38,313 nucleotides of DNA from a virus. The stretch is taken from positions 1-38,313 of IMG/VR virus record IMGVR_UViG_3300050021_000833; one strand, 5' to 3'. The position numbers were made by a program, and so were the translations under genes. How positions within the stretch are numbered: the stretch's first letter is position 1; the number at the start of each line of letters is the position of its first letter. The notes below the pieces were generated by a model. The model was not told the origin of the DNA. It saw only the letters and a program-made list of their open reading frames with translations, and searched no databases. Of this stretch, positions 37,503-38,313 are shown one piece after another.

Positions 37503-37517
37503 CCGGCAATATGCCGG
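37503..37517. promoter_or_regulatory. Palindrome upstream of the moron gene
   Basis: CCGGCA-ATA-TGCCGG is a perfect 6-bp inverted repeat 19 nt upstream of the moron start. It could be an operator, or a small hairpin ending integrase transcription; no T-tract follows on the minus strand. Confidence 0.35.
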
Positions 37518-37542
37518 CCGCCACTGGACATCTCAGCACAGA

Positions 37543-38313
37543 TCACGCGGCGCGGTCGGGTTCCGGCTCGGCAGCGTCGTTCGGGTCAGAACCCAAGTGT
37601 TTTGACCCGAACGAGAGACTTCGCATCATCCCCGCCCCCGCCGGGTCGAATCCGGCATAGATGGCCGTGGTGGCGGGGCTCGAATGGCCGAGCAGCTCCT
37701 GGGTGAGCCGGAGGTCCTGGCTCAGCCGGTAGACGCCCGTGGCGAAGGCGTGCCGAAGACAGTGGGCGGAGGAGGCGATACCCAGCCCGACCAGGTGACT
37801 GCGGATGTGATGGCTGACATTGTGGGGCCGCATCGGCCGGCCGTCCGCCAGTCGGAACAGAGGCCCGGCGACGAGCTCGACCGGGAGCGCCTCATCGACG
37901 GCTGGATGCAGGGGCATGATCCGATCCCGGTCGCCCTTTCCGTGGCGGACCATCAGCACGCCGGCGTCTCGATCGACGTCCTCGCCAGCCAACCCGGCGA
38001 TCTCCTGGCAGCGAAGTCCCTGGTAGGCGGCCAGAAGGAGGAAGCACTTCAGATCACCGCCGGCCTCCTCGATGGCCCTGACCACGTCGGCGTCGCCGGT
38101 GGGTCTGGGAAGCCGCCTCCGCCGGCGGGGCCGCGTAATGCCGGCCGTGGGCGTCACGGTGAGGAGCGCCTCCTCGACGGCGAACTTGAACAGGGCGTGG
38201 AAGTGCGAAAGGTACCCGGCCCGGCTGGACGAGGTGATCTGGAGCTCGTCCAGATAGCTCTCGATGTCCTCCCTCGACGCCTCCAGGATCGGCCGGGGCT
38301 CCATCCAGCGCAT
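37543..38313 (-). CDS. int: Tyrosine integrase (possibly 5'-truncated by the window)
   Basis: The 256 visible residues contain the whole catalytic domain of a tyrosine recombinase: R101 (QGLRCQE), K126 (HGKGD), H184-x-x-R187 (HCLRHAFAT), H210 (LLGHSSPAT) and Y219. Before it is a core-binding SAM-like segment (REDIESYLDELQITSSSRAG and on). It integrates or excises the phage at att sites. The reading frame begins at the last base of the window, and typical XerC/D-like integrases have about 40 more N-terminal residues, so the true start may lie outside. The C-terminal 20 residues are encoded over a perfect inverted repeat. Confidence 0.95.
   Translation of the reverse strand: MRWMEPRPILEASREDIESYLDELQITSSSRAGYLSHFHALFKFAVEEALLTVTPTAGITRPRRRRRLPRPTGDADVVRAIEEAGGDLKCFLLLAAYQGLRCQEIAGLAGEDVDRDAGVLMVRHGKGDRDRIMPLHPAVDEALPVELVAGPLFRLADGRPMRPHNVSHHIRSHLVGLGIASSAHCLRHAFATGVYRLSQDLRLTQELLGHSSPATTAIYAGFDPAGAGMMRSLSFGSKHLGSDPNDAAEPEPDRAA
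37578..37613. repeat. Perfect inverted repeat at the integrase 3' end
   Basis: CGTTCGGGTCA (37578-37588) and TGACCCGAACG (37603-37613) are perfect 11-nt inverted arms around 14 nt. The repeat lies within the codons for the variable C-terminal tail after the catalytic tyrosine. It may be a binding site linked to attP, a hairpin affecting integrase mRNA, or chance. Confidence 0.55.

Noticed and set aside
37641-37662. A tRNA T-arm-like hairpin (GCCGG, loop with TCGAAT, CCGGC)
   Set aside because: It lies in the conserved integrase codons just after the catalytic tyrosine and lacks the rest of a tRNA and its acceptor end.

Overview
This 38.3 kb, GC-rich window reads as an almost complete temperate siphovirus-type phage or prophage of a high-GC actinobacterium. 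The best host clue is the minus-strand gene at 36813-37484. Its N-terminus carries the GPGWWQASDGKWY motif, which I associate with many membrane-anchored proteins of Acidimicrobiia, so an acidimicrobial host is likely (inference). Genes are packed with 1-4 nt stop/start overlaps and frequent GTG or TTG starts. Two well-formed TTGACN-17-NANNNT promoters are visible, and one ends so close to an ATG that the mRNA is probably leaderless, a common actinobacterial arrangement.

Layout. (1) 1-7772, plus strand, early region: a two-helix membrane protein, a long ParB-like protein, an HTH/zinc protein, an HNH protein, many small zinc-binding or unknown ORFs, a HTH replication initiator with repeats inside its gene (probable origin), a possible helicase-loader-like partner, and a VRR-NUC-fold protein that has lost its catalytic residues. 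(2) 7773-8529: a promoter, a tiny zinc-finger gene coupled to an HNH endonuclease, a T-tract and a second promoter. (3) 8530-16074, packaging and head: a stand-alone PrimPol-type domain, terminase small and large subunits, a membrane protein, the portal, two small proteins and a fused prohead protease/scaffold/major capsid protein, closed by a strong hairpin terminator. (4) 16158-27024, connector and tail: decoration-like proteins, head-tail adaptor, tail terminator-like protein, tail tube, gp10-like protein, tail chaperones, tape measure and distal tail proteins. (5) 27135-30369, lysis and associated functions: DUF1906-type endolysin with a lectin-like C-terminus, holin-like membrane proteins, an Acb2-like (anti-CBASS cyclic-nucleotide sponge) module and a permuted papain-fold hydrolase. 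(6) 30366-36747, fibre and receptor region: an exported beta-helix protein, fibre proteins, an SGNH esterase fibre and a repeat-rich fibre, ended by a bidirectional terminator. (7) 36813-38313, minus strand: the host-like membrane-anchored moron and a tyrosine integrase that reaches the window edge.

Two points stand out. First, the Acb2-like module, probable defence against CBASS, lies in the lysis region in frame with a holin-like protein. Second, in several long ORFs (ParB-like, protease/capsid, endolysin, holin-like/Acb2) a strong Shine-Dalgarno and an in-frame ATG sit at the domain boundary, suggesting that full-length and C-terminal products are made from one gene. No CI-like repressor, excisionase, ParA, DNA polymerase or replicative helicase, tRNA or CRISPR array was recognised. 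The phage probably depends on the host replisome, and its lysogeny switch may lie outside the window.
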